5,258 nt of DNA, taken from Roseateles_E sp005503085 (lineage in GTDB: Bacteria; Pseudomonadota; Gammaproteobacteria; Burkholderiales; Burkholderiaceae_C). The position numbers and the translations under genes were made by a program. Positions 5,108-5,258 of this stretch are shown here, one piece after another (positions within the stretch are counted from its first letter, which is position 1; each line of letters opens with the position of its first letter). The notes beneath the pieces are model-generated. The model saw nothing but the letters and a program-made list of their open reading frames with translations, did not search any database and had not been told where the DNA came from. The DNA lies in contig NZ_JAQOWX010000199.1 of the NCBI RefSeq assembly GCF_028462495.1, positions 1-5,258 of the forward strand, read 5' to 3'.

Positions 5108-5197
5108 GGGAGCGGGTGGACCGTGTCGACGTCGGATAAGTGCGCCCGCCGGCGGCGAGCCGGGGCGCAGAAAGCCCGGCCAGCGGGCAAGGCGCGT
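5108..5197. promoter_or_regulatory. Intergenic region upstream of the CorC-like gene
   Basis: These 90 bp separate the probable end of the upstream minus-strand gene from the CorC-like start. They are very GC-rich except for a short CTTATCC stretch near 5140 that could be part of a -10 box, without a recognisable -35. The hairpin at 5170-5188 is listed separately. I see no riboswitch-like fold, such as a Mg2+ sensor, and 90 bp is too short for one. Confidence 0.3.
5170..5188 (-). terminator. Candidate intrinsic terminator of the right-edge gene
   Basis: On the minus strand GCCCG-CTGGC-CGGGC forms a 5-bp GC stem with a 5-nt loop, followed by TTTCT. It begins 9 nt after the TGA at 5200-5198, the right place to end that gene. 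The stem and T-tract are short, so termination would be weak. Confidence 0.4.
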
Positions 5198-5257
5198 TCA
5201 GGCGCGCAGCGCGTCGGCCTTCGGCGGCCGCAGCGGCGTCTCCGCTCGGCTGGTCGG
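5198..5257 (-). CDS. Probable C-terminal end of an unidentified gene (truncated by window edge)
   Basis: This minus-strand frame gives 19 residues ending R-P-P-K-A-D-A-L-R-A and a TGA at 5200-5198. It is supported by the terminator-like hairpin just downstream and by sharing direction with the CorC-like gene. Nineteen residues are too few to name a product. Other frames here are also open because of the high GC content, so this is only a modest-confidence call. Confidence 0.35.
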   Translation of the reverse strand, partial: PTSRAETPLRPPKADALRA

Positions 5258-5258
5258 C

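Noticed and set aside
5106..5258. Plus-strand frame open from an ATG at 5106 to the window edge
   Set aside because: It has Gly/Arg/Ala-rich composition, no ribosome site and no recognisable motif, and it overlaps the CorC-like start and the terminator-like hairpin.

Overview
The window is very GC-rich and densely coding, with little space between genes. It reads as a chromosomal stretch of a betaproteobacterium, probably Burkholderiales (Comamonadaceae/Roseateles-like). That placement is an inference from codon use and from the resemblance of the ParB-like and LysR proteins to families I associate with that group; there is no rRNA or other marker to prove it. I see no mobile element, tRNA, rRNA or CRISPR array.

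Layout, left to right: (1) the 3' end of a TonB-family protein (+), whose stop overlaps the stop of the next gene; (2) a minus-strand pair, a 52-residue proline- and tryptophan-rich protein of unknown function followed 11 bp later by a tautomerase-superfamily enzyme; (3) a divergent LysR-type regulator (+), separated from that pair by a 112-bp control region with two inverted repeats and a leader hairpin; (4) a ParB/Srx-fold DNA-binding protein (-) with a C-terminal leucine zipper and no ParA partner; (5) a TrxC-like thioredoxin (+) with an N-terminal zinc-ribbon-like module but a CVPS active site in place of CGPC; (6) a minus-strand pair, a CNNM/CBS/CorC_HlyC membrane protein whose 3' end overlaps by 17 bp a GTG-started lipoprotein gene; (7) at the right edge, probably the last codons of another minus-strand gene followed by a short hairpin.

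The transcription units alternate strictly in direction (+, -, +, -, +, -), giving three tight convergent junctions (4-bp overlap, 15 bp, 23 bp) and two divergent control regions (112 bp and 164 bp). The likeliest functional groupings are LysR regulator with small protein and tautomerase (a classic divergent regulator/target arrangement), and CorC-like membrane protein with lipoprotein (translational coupling). The remaining genes look like independent single units.

I found no clear new multi-gene system. The best leads are the degenerate thioredoxin active site, the uncharacterised small protein in the LysR/tautomerase module, and the solitary ParB-like protein with a GCN4-like zipper.
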